Notes under the pieces: model-generated
What the model saw: only the letters and a program-made list of their open reading frames with translations
Database searches by the model: none
What the model was told of the DNA's origin: nothing
Program-made: the position numbers and the translations under genes
In this document: piece by piece, positions 37,001 to 50,550 of the stretch
Layout: the number at the start of each line of letters is the position of its first letter
Numbering within the stretch: position 1 is the stretch's first letter
From: Costus lasius
Lineage: Eukaryota; Streptophyta; Magnoliopsida; Zingiberales; Costaceae
DNA: 64,000 nucleotides
Assembly: GCA_027563935.2 (NCBI GenBank)
Contig: CM050449.1
Coordinates: 60,640,056-60,704,055, forward strand
Direction: 5' to 3'

Positions 37001-38834
37001 GAGAAAAATTTACGTTGTATGGTTTAACCTCTTAAATTGTGGTCTGTAGTTCTTCTAAAATTTATTTGTTTGATGAGAAATTTTAGAGAAAACAAAATTG
37101 GGGATTTAACTAAGAACTTAGGAATTTTCGAAAATATAGTTGCCCTCCATAATGTGTTCCATGTTTCTGCACTCAGAAAATATTGTTCTGATCCTTCTCA
37201 TGTTCTGGAGTTGGAACCTCTCCAGCTTGAAGAGAACATGACTTTTGTGGTGAAACCTCTCAGAATTGAAGATAGAAAAGAGAAAGTGCTGAGGAATAAG
37301 GTTATTCCACTTGTGAAAGTCATCTGGGGAAATCAGTCTGTTGAAGAAGCCTCTTGGGAGGTTGAAGCAGAGATGAGAAAGGAGCATCCTCACCTGTTCA
37401 GTGACGGGCTTGGTCAGCTTTAGAGGACTAAAGCTCTATAAGGGGGGGAGGATGTAACGCCCTTGATTTTCTGAATTATGATTTAAGGTTAGAAATTCAG
37501 TTTCTGTATTTTTATCGGTTAAAATTTTGGGATTTTTGCCTAATTGTAGGACTTTTTCCTACAGGGCAAAAATAATTATTTTCGTTGGGGCTTCGAACCC
37601 TCAACCTTGACTATTTGCTCCTGGAATTCTTCCACCATGGTGGCGCATATTTCTGTGTTATTGGAGTGGCGCATGGTGGTTAAGCCCAGGTAAGCCCATT
37701 AAAGCCGATTTCCACTTAAGTTAATTGGGTTATTGGATCTTGGATCCGTTTGGGGTGGAAAAAGAATAAAAAAAGGGGGAAAATTCGTGAGAGCTCCTCT
37801 CCCTCACGATTTTTGGTTTGTTTCTTGCCCTAGCCGCCTGTGTTGTCGCCCCTCACTGTGCTTGGCGCCTCCTGCAAACTTCTGACGCTGGTGGTGGCAG
37901 ACTGGTGGTGGACGAACTTTCTGGAGATCCCTGACTCTCTGTTTTGGCGTTTTCTCTGTGGGCGATTTTTCTGGTGAGTAATTCGATCCTAAGGAGTCTA
38001 ATCCGAATTAAAATTCGTTATTTGCCATGATTATTCGTATGGGGTTGAATTCAAATAATTATAGGGTTTTAAAATCCTGTTCTGCTGAAATCTGCATTCG
38101 TTAATCTGACCTTTGTGTACTATAACCCCAATATCTCATGGCCTATAGATCCAAATCGCACGAGATAAATTTTGTATGAAACTAGATATGTTTGGCTTTA
38201 ATTTGAATATGATATCGACCATATTCGAGCGGTATTCGTATTTCAATCTGTATTGCAATCCAGCTGTACAAAATCAGTTTTCTGAAATTCTGGATTTCGA
38301 CCTTTATGTGTTCGAACCATCATATCTCCCTAGGTATAGCTCGAAATCTTGTCAAATCAGTTTTATTAGACCGTAGGCTCGAAGAGCTTTATTTTGACTC
38401 CAATAACGCCTATTTTCGATTAGTTATTGGATCTGAAATAAATGTCGCAAGTCTGATATATGAATCTGTTTTCTTGAAATCTGAAATTCTGACCTTCCTA
38501 TGTTCGAACCCTTATATCTTCCTGCCTACAATTCGAAATCTTGTGAAACCAGTTTTATTGGAAACTAGATTCAGAGAGCTTCATTTTGAATACAATATTG
38601 ACTAGCTTTGGTTCGAAATTGGACTAAAAATATATTTTGCAAACTGACAATATAAATCTGCTATGTTTTGGTTAGACGAATATTCCTTTGTGAGAAAAAT
38701 TTACGTTGTATGGTTTAACCTCTTAAATTGTGGTCTGTAGTTCTTCTAAAATTTATTTGTTTGATGAGAAATTTTAGAGAAAACAAAATTGGGGATTTAA
38801 CTAAGAACTTAGGAATTTTCGAAAATATAGTTGA
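33762..38834 (+). repeat. Three tandem copies of a 1691-bp pol-end/LTR unit
   Basis: Units are 33762-35452, 35453-37143 and 37144-38834. Each holds the last ~280 bases of pol, the purine tract AAGGGGGGGAGGA (34058, 35749, 37440) and the first ~1380 bases of the LTR. At each internal junction LTR sequence (AAATATAGTTG) jumps to CCTCCATAATG of pol with a single filler C. The third unit runs on into the rest of the LTR. Units 2 and 3 share a C in GTGACGGGC where unit 1 has T. All three LTR parts carry TACAATTCG where the 5' LTR has TACATTTCG. The 128-residue open frames at 35346-35732 and 37037-37423 are chimaeras of LTR and pol end, not genes. Confidence 0.95.
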
Positions 38835-40844
38835 GCCAATTTTGGGGCTTTTGTCAGTTTTCTTCACGAGCGTGTAATTAAAATTATCTGTAGTGGGGGA
38901 CTGAAATTATTTACATGAAATTTGTGCGTTCTGTTAAGGTTCTGAAAGTGGCGCCCCTTACAGTAATTTTATAGCTCACGATTTTAGAAATTTTGAGGAG
39001 ATTATTTCATGAATAATTTCTGTTCTGTGTTTAAATGTTTGTTATATGAATAATTTCTGTTCTGTATTTAATTGTTTGTTATGTGGATATTTCCTGTTCT
39101 GTTTATATGTTGTGAATTTTCTGAAAACCTTGAATGTGTTAAAACATTTGTGAGAACATAGAATGGTTTGACATGAATTAAGGTTAGTTGTAAGGAATTC
39201 ACTCATATAAATTCTGTTCTGTGTTTAAGGACTGGATATTAGGGTGTGTCATTTTCTGGTTTGTTAGACTTTGGGCATAATGTAAGAATTAAGTAGTGGT
39301 TGATCCTACTTCTCCGTTTCAGTATAATCTATTCTGTAAAATTATGCCCTAGTGTAGCACTCTTCCGTGTCCTTACCCTCCTTCTGTGGCGCTGTAATGG
39401 TGCTGATAGTCTACTACGACCCTTGAGACACTATTTCTGTTCTGGGTATTGGAGGCCAGAGTGCCACGTCCTAACAAGACGGGGGCCACCCACTGATACC
39501 TCCTCTACCATTCAGTTCTGGGTTTTGGAGGCCAGAGTGCCACGTCCTAACAAGACGGGGGCCACCCACTGATACCTCCTCTACCATTCAGTTCTGGGTT
39601 TTGGAGGCCAGAGTGCCACGTCCTAACAAGACGGGGGCCACCCACTGATACCTCCTCTACCATTCAGTTCTGGGTTTTGGAGGCCAGAGTGCCACGTCCT
39701 AACAAGACGGGGGCCACCCACTGATACCTCCTCTACCATTCTGTTCTGGGTATTGGAGACCAGAGTGCCACGTCCTGACAAGACGGGGGCCACCCACTGA
39801 TATCTCCTTTACCATTCTGTTTCTGATATGCATGCATTGTCTCGTCCTCGGCAGAGGTGGGGTCAGACCTTCTGTGGTCATCAGGCCTTCTGTGGCCTTT
39901 CTGTTTCCGATGTAGACTATCCGTTTGGACTCTGAAAATTCTGATTTTCTGTCTGTCAGTTCTGATTTCTGTAGTTCTGTTTCGATCTGTATTTAGATGT
40001 ATTAGGCGGTGTGGTTAGTTGGTATGGGTTGGTATATTCATATCCTACCTGTTTGATGCCTATTGTTACAAGTATCTGTATTTGATTGTGTTTGTTTCTG
40101 ATATGAGCATACATGTTAAGTTGATTTATCTTATCTGTTAAATAAAAAGAATTTCAACTTAAGTATGATATTTTTGATGTGTACTATGGATGACGTTTAG
40201 TGTCTTTTACTCACTGAGCTTTTTAGCTCACCTCCGTTGTTTAAATGTTTTCAGGTGAGACATCAAGACAGTAATTGCTACAGCTAATATGACGCTAATG
40301 TTTGATGTCATTTCTAAGAATAGTCTTCTAAAGATTTATCAGGCCTGCGTGCCTAATTTATTATGACCTATATGACATGTTTTATCTCCTGAGGGCTTAT
40401 GCCTGTTTTCAGGATATTATATTATAGTTGTTTCGTTTAAATTATTGGATACAAGTCTTGGATTCTTTTATTGAATTGGTTCTTATTTTGAAATGTCCGA
40501 TTTGAGATGTGTAACCGAATTTGTGTTGTTTATTTTAGTATCTGAATAATCAGTTCTGTATATTTCTGAAATTCCACATATGTGTAGTGTGGACGTTTGT
40601 TGTTGTTACAAGATATGTGTGTCTGTGCAGCAGTAGTTTAGAATACTTGCTGCCGGATTTTTTCTGGATTTCCGGATTTCTATTTCCTAGTAATCGATCC
40701 TATTCAGTTCTGTGCGGTTTTCTGTTCCGTAGTAATGTCCTTCGATGCCGCTTTCTTCTTGTGTTTTAATGGAAGAGTAAAAATTTTTTGAAACCCCGTA
40801 TTTTACTTGTATGCGTGTGGGGTGTGATTCTGAGGGATGTTACA
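37453..40844 (+). repeat. 3' LTR of Tekay-1
   Basis: Complete LTR preceded by the purine tract at 37440-37452 and followed by CTACT. Contains the second copy of the 76-bp minisatellite (39440-39821). Confidence 0.95.
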
Positions 40845-41959
40845 CTACTAGACTTGATATTTTAATTGAGGGTTTTTATTTAAGGTCTTGTCAGTTTTAT
40901 CTTATGTCTAATAAAATGCGCACACAATCCTATAGTGATAACATAACGATAAATCATCACAGGCATGCTTTAGCAGATATTGAAAGCAGTAAATGAATGA
41001 TGTGATCATAGCCTATTCAAGACATTAACCAACCCATGCCAAAAAGGAGGTTCAACTCTTGACCTAGGACTCAAGCCCCTAAAACTAGACCTAGCCTAGC
41101 TGACCTCTAGCTTAGTCTTCAAGGTTGGCTCCAAGGTCCTTCTCGTCATGGTTTAGCTCTCAAACCCTAGAGGTAGTTCTAGGGAAACCCTAAAGGCACC
41201 CCCATAGGTTCGGCCAATGCCATGGGCTTCCATCAAGAGTGATGCGTCACCATGTATGGGCCAAGACACCTAGCACACAAGCCCTAAGGCTCGGCCAAGT
41301 CATCTTGCGCCACCACACCATGCGCATCAAGGAAGAGTGCTTCTTGTGCCACCAAGCAAGGTGTGCAAGCAAGCATGCATGCGTCAATCTCCAAGTACAT
41401 GCGCCAGCTTAATTTTCTTCTTAGTTAAAAGTAAAGAAAAGTGGCACACAGACCTCACAAGGATACATCACAGGCATGCAAAGGGGCTTGACTCATGACC
41501 ACAGCATTATGCACAACCAAGGTATTTACTCATGCAATTCTACATGCTCATGAAAAACATAAAATCTGAAATTTTACTTTTTCATAAAACAAGTCTCTTT
41601 TCCTCATCTTCTTATGACAAATCTTTTGATTATTTGCGATTAATTTTTCATGATGATTTCATAGATCCTTTTAGCTGGCAATTTTGTTAAATCAAGAGAC
41701 TCAGCCAGTCCGAAGACACAATGTCCGTCCTACTTGACAAAACTACGTGTGCTTTTGATCTTTAAATCAAGCAAGAAAAGTAACCCAAAAATCTAAAAGA
41801 GATTGACAAGATGATAGGAACAAGAAACCCTAATTTTTTCTACTTAGAAAAATTCATGCGCCACTATCATGTTATATTGCGAAAATATAGATAAAACATG
41901 TGAGCATGGAAAAGTATGAAATTACATCGTTCGAGTCTCCCAAGTCGCTCTAATACCAC
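40845..41959 (-). other. Leader and primer site of copia-2C
   Basis: Matches, on the minus strand, 55323-56390 of the plus-strand copia-2, including a CATGGCATTGGCC block and the stretch next to the primer site. TGGTATTAGAGC (minus strand, 41958-41947) is the initiator tRNA-Met site with one change. No protein-coding frame is supported. Confidence 0.85.
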
Positions 41960-43136
41960 TGTGGGAAACGCCGGGGATATTTTACAATTTTCAGAGATAG
42001 AGATTACACAAATACATTGCACAGCGGAAGCAATATCCCCGAAACGAGCCAGTCCCAAAAACCCAGTGAAGATCGCATGCGAGAGAGTCAACACGATGAA
42101 TTAGAAAATACCTCAAAGCAAGATGAGGCCGATGTCGAGGTAGGCGCCCAAGCGTTCGCCCTCTGTAGTCTCACACACACGGATGCCTCGAGTCCTCTTC
42201 TTCCACTCCCGGTGCTAGCCTCGGGAAGAAGATCCTAGCCTTAGATGCCTTTCTTCAATACTTGCGCCACCTTGAAGGGAAGATGTGTTAAGGAGAAGAA
42301 AGAGGGAGGTGAAGCCGCCAAGCACTCCTACAACTTGCGCCAAGAGAGGAGAAGGAGAGAAGACTTGCTTGCGGCTAGGAACATGGAAGAAGTTGCGCCA
42401 CCTTGAAGCTCTCGCCCCTTTACCCTTCTATGTGTCTTCATGCCTCCAAGGAATTGTACACAAGAGAGGGGTGGCTAGGGGTTACTTTTATAGAGCAAGA
42501 GGCGGTTAGGGCAAGGGCTAGGATCATGATAAGTGTGTGGCTTGGATGACAGGGTTTGAGGCAAGGAAAGTCTCCAAGACTTTACCATAAACCTCATTCA
42601 ACCTATCCATAATTGCCCAAGCACCATATCAGCCCAAGACATGCCATAAAGGCATTCATACCATCAAAGGAGCAAGGGGAAGGTGCAAATTGCTTCCTTA
42701 ATGAAGCAACTTTGCCAACTTCTCCCCATTATGCCCATAGACGCCTATGGGAGAAGTTTTCTCCCCATTATACCCTTTTACTCCATTGGCTCTTCATGAC
42801 AACTTCTTATTGGGCCTCATTGGATAATGAGCTAGCCCAAACTTCATTACATGGGTTGATTAAGCACTTTGATCCAATCTAATGCAACCCTAATCCAAAT
42901 GTGACCAACCATGGTCAAATACGGGTCATCCTGGCAAAAATGAAGTTTGGCTCCAATTACATTCTTCCATCTCATCAAGCCCAATAGCACTGATGAAATC
43001 TCCCAAATAGATCCGAGTTATCCAATAACTCGATCATAAGGCTTCTCGATCAATATGAGAACTCGAGTATCAAGGTGTGAGACCCTGTAGGTTCCTCTGA
43101 CGCTAGCAGTGCTGACCAAAGGTCACCACAAGTAGT
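41960..43136 (-). repeat. copia-2C LTR, part next to the leader
   Basis: Minus-strand LTR end TTTCCCACA at 41960. A TATA box reads TATAAAA on the minus strand at 42492-42486. The LTR is interrupted at 43136 by copia-1R and resumes at 52239. Confidence 0.9.
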
Positions 43137-44819
43137 TGAAAGTTCCCACAAGGGGGCGAAACCCTAAATTATAGGCGCATATGAAGTATGAAAGCAGCGG
43201 AAAGGGGGTTTCTAGATCTTGCATGGTATTATGATTAACAAAACCGATTGTATAGTAGTGATAGAACCATACCATAGCCATTTCTAGATGGCGTCTTGGA
43301 AGCTAGAGAACAAGAGAGGTCTCCTCCAAATTGTCGCACACAAGATGAGGTATAGCTTCTTCTTGTCGTCCCTTGTGCTAGCAAGGATCGTCCAAGTATC
43401 CTTCTCGTATGGAAGGGATGAGATCTTCTTGGCTTGGCGAAAAACTTCCTTCTCCTTTCGTCAACACCACATGCACTCTCGAATGAGCAAGCGACGAGAG
43501 GAAGGAGCGACAATAGGCGTGAGAGAGGAGTAACGTGAGGCGATGTCACGTTTAGGAGTCATGGTTTCTAAAAATAGAAACACTCCCACGTTCATGCACT
43601 CATGCGACCATGGGTTTACCCCAAGCGCAAACTTCTCTTCACCCTTGAACCATGCGCTCATTCATGAGCCGGTTCACTTTGGTTCGGTTCAATAACCAAA
43701 TAAGCCAAGCATTCAGTCCAGACCATAATAAACACTTAGGTTCTTGATCTGACCGTCAATCTCTTGATGCTCTTGATCTGACCAATCTAGCATCCAATCT
43801 CTCGATCGAAGCTTACCGATCTGAAGCCCTAATCAATCAAACATGATCAGACCAGATCTCACTCACAATCAGAGATTAAATCCCTTTAAACTGAACTCAA
43901 ACAATTCAGTCCACACGATCTGACTTAAGTAAGCCATATCATCAAATTGTGCGACCCTGAGGGTTTCCTTTAAATGTCGGTAACGATAACTCACGTCATC
44001 ACGATCAGTGAGGGGTATCTAGCAACACATCACTGTCTCCCAATATAAAGGAAAGAGTCTTCCAAGACTACACCCAAAAACAACACAAGTGTGAATCAAC
44101 TCACAAAGCATACATATTTCCTTTGCCACTGGATGTTCTTATTGGACAAGCGTGTCAAGCTTGTAACTCCAATATGATGAGCATGATTAGATCAGATGAT
44201 CATAGTCACCTGGGTATGGCCATACACTTTCTCAATCATCTCATCCAGGGGGCCCCTTTAGAACATCACACTCCTTAAACAAGGAGACGGCAATCCTATG
44301 TCTATCACTAGTGCCCTAACATGACTCAAGCTCACCATCCAAGATAGTCTATAATCATTATGTTTCAAATGATATTGAACTACCTCAAAACAATGACAAT
44401 CATCATTTAGAAAACACAAGTGATCTCAAGTCAGAGGAAATGTGCCACTTGTTACAATCAAGGATTATTCACATTGTGACAAACAATTGAATATCCTAGT
44501 AGGGTCTGTCCAGTACATCCAATGTACCCATGAGTCTACATCTTATTCCATGCTCGAAGCATCCTATAAGATTAGAACACATATTAGTCTTAACCATATC
44601 AAGGCTGTCTCATGTTCACCAAGATATATCGACTAAGGACTTTATTGCCTGTCAGCCTAGCTGAACAGCTTTGAGACATTATTCAGAAGTACACTTATTA
44701 CAGCAGACAAGGTAACAACCTGAATAACAACCATGCCTATATAAACTAAAAGAGTTTATTACATGATACTGTTACAATCCCAAGGGCTCAAACATTAGCC
44801 TTAAGGGCATACCCCAACA
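43137..44819 (-). repeat. 3' LTR of copia-1R
   Basis: TGTTGGGG (minus strand) at 44819, TTTCA end at 43137; nearly identical to 50551-52233. Confidence 0.95.
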
Positions 44820-44839
44820 ATCTCCCACTTGCACTTAAT

Positions 44840-47800
44840 CTAATGGTTGAGAAATCTCAAACCCATGTTATTACAGTGCTTCTCATGCTTCTGCTGCGCC
44901 AGAGGCTTGGTAAGCGGGTCTGCCAGATTGTCATCTGTATGAACCTTGCAGATTTTGATCTCGCCACGATCTATGATCTCCCTGATCAAGTGAAACCGTC
45001 TCTGTATGTGCTTGGACTTCTGGTGCGACCGTGGTTCCTTTGCTTGTGCGATTGCTCCAGTGTTATCACAGAAGATAACCAAAGGATCTGCACTCGAAGG
45101 AACAACACCAAGTTCTCTCACGAACTTACGAATCCACACTGCCTCCTTGGATGCTTCCGAGGCTGCAACATACTCGGCTTCTGTTGTGGAATCAGCAACA
45201 GTTGACTGTTTGAAACTCTTCCACACCACTGCTCCTCCATTCAAGCTAAAAACATAGCCTGATTGCGATCGGAAATCATCCTGGTCAGACTGGAATGAAG
45301 CGTCAGTATATCCTTCAATACTGAGTTCTTCCTGACCACCATATATCAAGAACATATCTTTGGTCCTCCGAAGATATTTTAAGATATTCTTGACTGCAAT
45401 CCAGTGTGCCTGACCTGGATTACTTTGGAACCGACTGGTCACGCTTAACCCGTAAGCGACGTCTGGGCGAGTACACAACATCGCATACATAATGGAACCA
45501 ATAGCCGAAGCATAAGGCGTATTGTCCATTTCATCTTTCTCAGTCTGTGTTTGTGGACACTGACTCTTCGAAAGATTCAGACCATGTCTGACTGGAAGAT
45601 ATCCTCGTTTAGAATTCTCTAAATGAAATCTCTCCAGGACTTTATCGATGTAAGTACTCTGGCACAGCCCGAGAAGCCTCTTAGATCTATCCCTGTAGAT
45701 CTTCACACCTAATACATAGGCTGCTTCTCCTAAATCTTTCATCTGGAAACATTTCCTTAACCATGCCTTAACTGCATGCATTTCAGGAATGTCATTTCCA
45801 ATGATCAAGATATCATCGACGTAGAGGACTAGGAAAGTAATCACGCTCCCACTAAACCTCTTATATACACACGGGTCATCCTCGTTCTTGATGAAACCAA
45901 ATTCAGTGACTGATTCATCAAAACGAATGTTCCAGCTTCTTGATGCTTGCTTAAGTCCATAAATAGACTTCTTTAACTTGCATATCTTATGACGATCTGA
46001 TGGATCAGTGAGACCTTCTGGTTGTGTCATGTAGACATCCTCATCCAGATTTCCATTAAGGAAAGCTGTTTTCACATCCATTTGCCAGATCTCATAATCA
46101 TAATATGCAGCTATCGCGAAAAGAATCCGAATAGACTTAAACATGGCTACAGGTGAGAAAGTTTCATCATAATCTATCCCGTAGATTTGTCTGAAACCTT
46201 TCGCAACAAGCCTGCCTTTATAAGTAACTACGTTACCATCCATGTCAATCTTCTTCTTGAAGATCCATTTACAGCCTATAGGGATCACTCCCGGAGGCGG
46301 ATCAACCAAATCCCAAACTTGGTTATCTGACATGGAGTCCATCTCGGCGCGCATAGCTTCAAGCCATCTCGCTGACTCCGGTCCACTGACCGCATCCGCA
46401 TAAGTGAGGGGTTCATCATTATCAATGATGTAGACTCTGTCATAGCGCTCAGGCTGTCGACGGATCCTTCCCGATCTTCGCGGTTCCCGTGATATCTGAG
46501 CCTCAGGTTGTTCAACAACCTGTTCTACCGGCTCAGGCTCATCCAACTCTGCTTGATCACTTTGTCCTTCCTCTGGATTCTCATCCAGCTTTATTTCTCT
46601 CCCACTGGCCTCTTGCAGAAGAAACTCCTTCTCAAGAAATATGGCCGTCTGAGCAACAAAAACCTTGTTCTCTTTGGGATCGTAGAAATAATAACCCTTA
46701 GTTTCCTTAGGGTAACCGACAAAGATGCATTTGTCAGATCTGCTCTCTAGTTTCCCAGAGGCGAGCTTTTTGACATAAGCCTCGCAGCCCCAGATCCTGA
46801 TAAACGTCAAGCATGGCTGTTTCCCATACCATAATTCATATGGCGTTTTTGAAACGGCCTTGGATGGCACTCGGTTTAGTACTTTTGCAGCTGTTTCCAG
46901 TGCAAAACCCCAAAAGGAGTAAGGAAGAGTAGCCTGACTCATCATAGAACGAACCATATCAAGTAACGTTCTATTTCTCCTCTCGGACACACCATTCCAT
47001 TGCGGTGTTCCTGGCGGAGTGAGCTGTGAGATAATCCCACACTCCTTTAAATAGTCAGTAAACGCATGACTTAGGTATTCTCCACCTCGATCTGAGCGAA
47101 GTGCCTTGATATTTCGGCCTAGCTGATTTTGTACTTCATTCTTGAACTCTTTGAACTTGTCAAAAGATTCACTTTTATGTCTCATTAAATAGACATACCC
47201 ATATCTACTGAAATCATCAGTAAAGGTAATGAAGTACTGATAGCCACCTCTGGCATGTTTACTAAATGGCCCACACACATCACTGTGTATAAGGTCAAGT
47301 AAACCTGAAGCCCTTTGACCTTTGTGAGGAAAAGGTGACTTCGTCATTTTACCCATCAAACAAGCTTTGCATGTATCAATCTCCTTATAGGAGAATGATC
47401 CCAGCAGTCCATGATCATGCAACCGCTTAATGCGTTTCTCGTTAATATGGCCTAAACGACTATGCCATAGCAAGGTGCTGTCATCAGCATACTTGGCTTT
47501 CTTATTATCAATATTTTGTATAGAACATTCCATGTCCAACATGTATAACCCATTGTTAATTGAACCAGTTGCATAAACAATATTATCAAAAGATAAAACA
47601 CACTTTGAAATATTGCATTCAAAGGAAAATCCCTTCCTGACAAGAGCAGGAATGGAGATAATATTTTTAGTAATACTGGGAACAAAATAACAATTGTCTA
47701 GTTCCAATACAATTCCAGATGGTAAAGAAATGAAATAGTCTCCTACAGCAACAGCAGCAACCCGTGCCCCGTTTCCAACGCGTAGGTCCACCTCATGCTG

Positions 47801-48721
47801 TCCCACCTGTCTTCTTCTCTTGAGTTCCTATACATTTGAACAAATGTGAACTCCACATGCAGTGTCCAACACCCATGATATAGAAGAAGAAAACATGACC
47901 TCAGTCACATAAATACCTGAGCCAGAAGCGAAGCTTCCCCTCTTATCTCCTTGGAGCGCTTTACAGTCCTTTTTCCAGTGACCCAGCTGGCCACAGTGGA
48001 AACACCTGTATTCCTTGGACCGCTTCACCTTCTGCTTCAGAGCCTTGCTGTAGCTCTTGACAGGGGCTTTGCCCTTCTTCCCCTTCTTCTTGTTCCTGGA
48101 AGGAACCATTAAGACAGAGGTCGAAGGCTTTCCCTTCAGAGTCTCCTCAGTAGTGAGGAGCATATTCAGCAGCTCTGCCGGAGTACAATCGATTTTGTTC
48201 ATATTAAAATTAATAATGAACGCATCGAAAGAGGGCGGGAGAAACTGCAGAATAATATCTACAGCAAGCTCCTGATTGATGGTATGCCCCAGTTTCTCTA
48301 GAGCCTCCTTGTGCCCAATCATCTTGAGCACGTGAGCTCCCACTGGGCTCCCTTCAGCCAATTTGCTCTGAAAGAACAACTTTGTCAAATTATAGCGTTC
48401 TGTCCTCGCCTGTGCAGCATACAGCATCTTGAGGTTCGCTATCATGTCTATAGCCGACATATCCTCATGCTGACGCTGCAGCGGTGGCGTCATAGACGCT
48501 AACATCAGGCAAGCGACATCAATGCTATCATTGACGTGCTTTTCATAGGCTTCCCGAACCGCCCTTGCGGCGTTCGGAGCGGGCTGAGGCGGTATAGCCG
48601 TCTCGAGGACATACAGTTTCCTCTCTGCCTTAAGAAAAATCTTAAGGTGTCCAAACCAGTCAGAGAAGTTCGGCCCAGCAAACTTCTCCCTTTCCAGTAG
48701 GGATCGCACATTGAAGTTCAT
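44840..48721 (-). pseudogene. copia-1R Gag-Pol polyprotein, one premature stop
   Basis: The frame starts MNFNVRSLLEREKFAG at 48721 and is open for 1294 codons except a TAG at codon 298 (47830-47828), where copia-1F has CAG. Domains in order: Gag; zinc knuckle CFHCGQLGHWKKDC (about 48010-47965); protease WVLDTACG with Asp codon near 47866, just before the stop; HHCC integrase; D-D-E core with NGVSERRNRTLLDM; reverse transcriptase with YVDDIL; RNase H ending CNNMGLRFLNH. The protease motif reads Asp-Thr-Ala rather than the usual Asp-Thr/Ser-Gly. This is shared with copia-1F and copia-2D, so it is a family trait. It is the best-preserved polyprotein frame in the window. The stop would allow only a Gag with a protease fragment unless it is read through. 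Confidence 0.93.
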
Positions 48722-48913
48722 GGTGTTCGTTGCTGCAGGTATCTACAACAATGCAAGAACAGCAAGGTCAGTATCAATGTTAAGAATCAATCAGGACTTA
48801 AGAAAGATTCTTTTTCTCACTATTTTATCTGACTGAAAAATCCATTAAACAGTCCGAAAGAGTAAACACTCTTTTAGTGAGATGGGATCCAGATTTCATA
48901 CTTGGTCTCCGCG

Positions 48914-49252
48914 TCCCGCTCAGGCGAGATAAGATGCACAGAGAGTACAAGCACTAATCTCTGGTAGGCTGTCCCAGCCAATCGCCAACCCGTGCGATTC
49001 CCCTTCATCTGGGCAATCCAGCAGACTGTGCCAACTGAGTTGGTACAACACAATCTCTGACCCCACAGATGGCTGCCCCCATGTGCTACCATATGCGCCA
49101 CATATGTAGCCTACATGGTCAAGCTGACCCGACCTACTCCCTGGACCACCACGTGCTATGCTGAGCAACGAGAAGGGATAAATCCCTACTCTGTAACACG
49201 CAGGTGTAATCCCGCACCGTCTGAAGATAGATGGACGTGCCCACTGAGTGGG
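48914..49252 (-). ncRNA. Three-hairpin array in copia-1R leader
   Basis: Minus-strand hairpins at 49252-49240, 49043-49031 and 48929-48914 are identical in stem and loop to those of copia-1F, with spacings of 209 and about 115 bases. See 14981-15318. Confidence 0.6.
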
Positions 49253-50550
49253 TACAACACGGCTCCAACGATAGTCAGAACAGTGAGGTTTCGCGTCAGA
49301 AGGCTTACGAGCTTGATATTTTAGCGTTGGATTTTAACGGTCTTTTATCTTCCTCACTATCATGCAATTCCTATGGTGATAGCAGAAGATAAATTAAAAC
49401 ATGCTGTTCTACTTATATAAGCAATAAAAGAAAGCATGGATCTTATGTGGTAAAAGCCCATAGCCTAAGTAAGACCTTAATTAACTTAAGTCTTCACTTG
49501 CTTTTTCCTTCATGGGGCTTTTGCTGCTCATCTGGCCCAAACCAGGGCCCAAGCGCCATCTGCAGCTCAGGTGCGCCCACCAGGTAAATGCGCCTGGTCC
49601 CAGAGTCGAACCCTGGACCACCCACCTGGTCTAGCCACTGCTGCATGCGCCTCTGCCAAGTGTGCTCTGTGCTCTTGTCTAATTAAATTACAAATTTAAC
49701 TATCTAGACAAGATTGACACGCAGGTCAATTACATTTTATAAATTAAAAGCAATGTGATTCGCAGATCACAATCTAAAATTAATTTACAAAATAAATACA
49801 GGCACGCAGGCCCCAGCACAGCACAGAATTAACATGGGCAGCCCACATAAGAATAAATAGACAAACATATGGCATCAATCATCATGTGATCCAGTCATTA
49901 AAATAAAATTTTTGAAAAACCCCATGGGCATCAATTTTATTTTGCTTATATGCCCTACAACCTTACAACGGTCCATTACTAGGGATCCACTCATCCAACC
50001 TAGTCAGATCCACTGCCCTTACATGCACCAAGTCCTAACTGACTTGAGTCGACCATAAGGTCAACCATGCATGCGCCAGGGCTGAACAACCACAATGAGG
50101 TCTGGCAAGCGGGTGTGAGCCCGGGCCTAACTCATGTGCGTTCATAGGTTGTCTCAATCAGACATCGCTACACGCCTGTCTGCAGCCGACCTGTAGCCAC
50201 CACGTGCTTGCGCACAGGTGCTACCTGGTCAACCCATCAAGGCTGTCAGATGGTCTGATTAGACTTTTGGATCTAACCTAGGGGGTGACTTCAACCCTAA
50301 TAACCCGTTTAAGGGTTTAATGCAAGGCCTTAGATCTAGTGAGTCGTGCATGTTATAATAGTTTTGATAAAACAACAACAATTAAAATGCGCCAACATAC
50401 ATGCGCCAAGACAAACATACAAGTTTCGATTATGACAACTTAACATGTATTTGCGCATGTAATCAAGATCTAAGCGTTACTCACAAACAAGGATCACAAA
50501 AGGGCTTAAGCAATCATAAAACATGCGTTAACCATGGCTCTGATACCATT

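Larger units (their letters stand above)
26662..40844 (+). mobile_element. Tekay-type chromovirus (Tekay-1), very young, with triplicated 3' unit
   Basis: The element runs from TGTAACGCC to GATGTTACA and is flanked by a perfect CTACT duplication (26657-26661 and 40845-40849). The 5' LTR (26662-30054, 3393 bp) and 3' LTR (37453-40844, 3392 bp) differ, as far as I can see, by one substitution (near 27740) and one base in a T run. The interior has a Gag-Pol frame with a chromodomain-like C-terminus, as in Tekay/Del chromoviruses. Two extra copies of a 1691-bp unit (end of pol, polypurine tract, first 1.38 kb of LTR) sit between pol and the true 3' LTR. Confidence 0.95.

Noticed and set aside
35346..37423. 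128-residue frames at 35346-35732 and 37037-37423 as duplicated genes
   Set aside because: They start in LTR sequence and continue into the pol 3' end across the duplication joint. They are by-products of the triplication.
41461..42900. Possible host promoter and 5' exon on the plus strand
   Set aside because: The whole stretch matches the copia-2 LTR and leader in reverse.
43288..43533. Frame of 81 codons, repeated at 50702, as a small gene
   Set aside because: It occurs in both LTRs of copia-1R and nowhere else, with no ribosome-context or family support.
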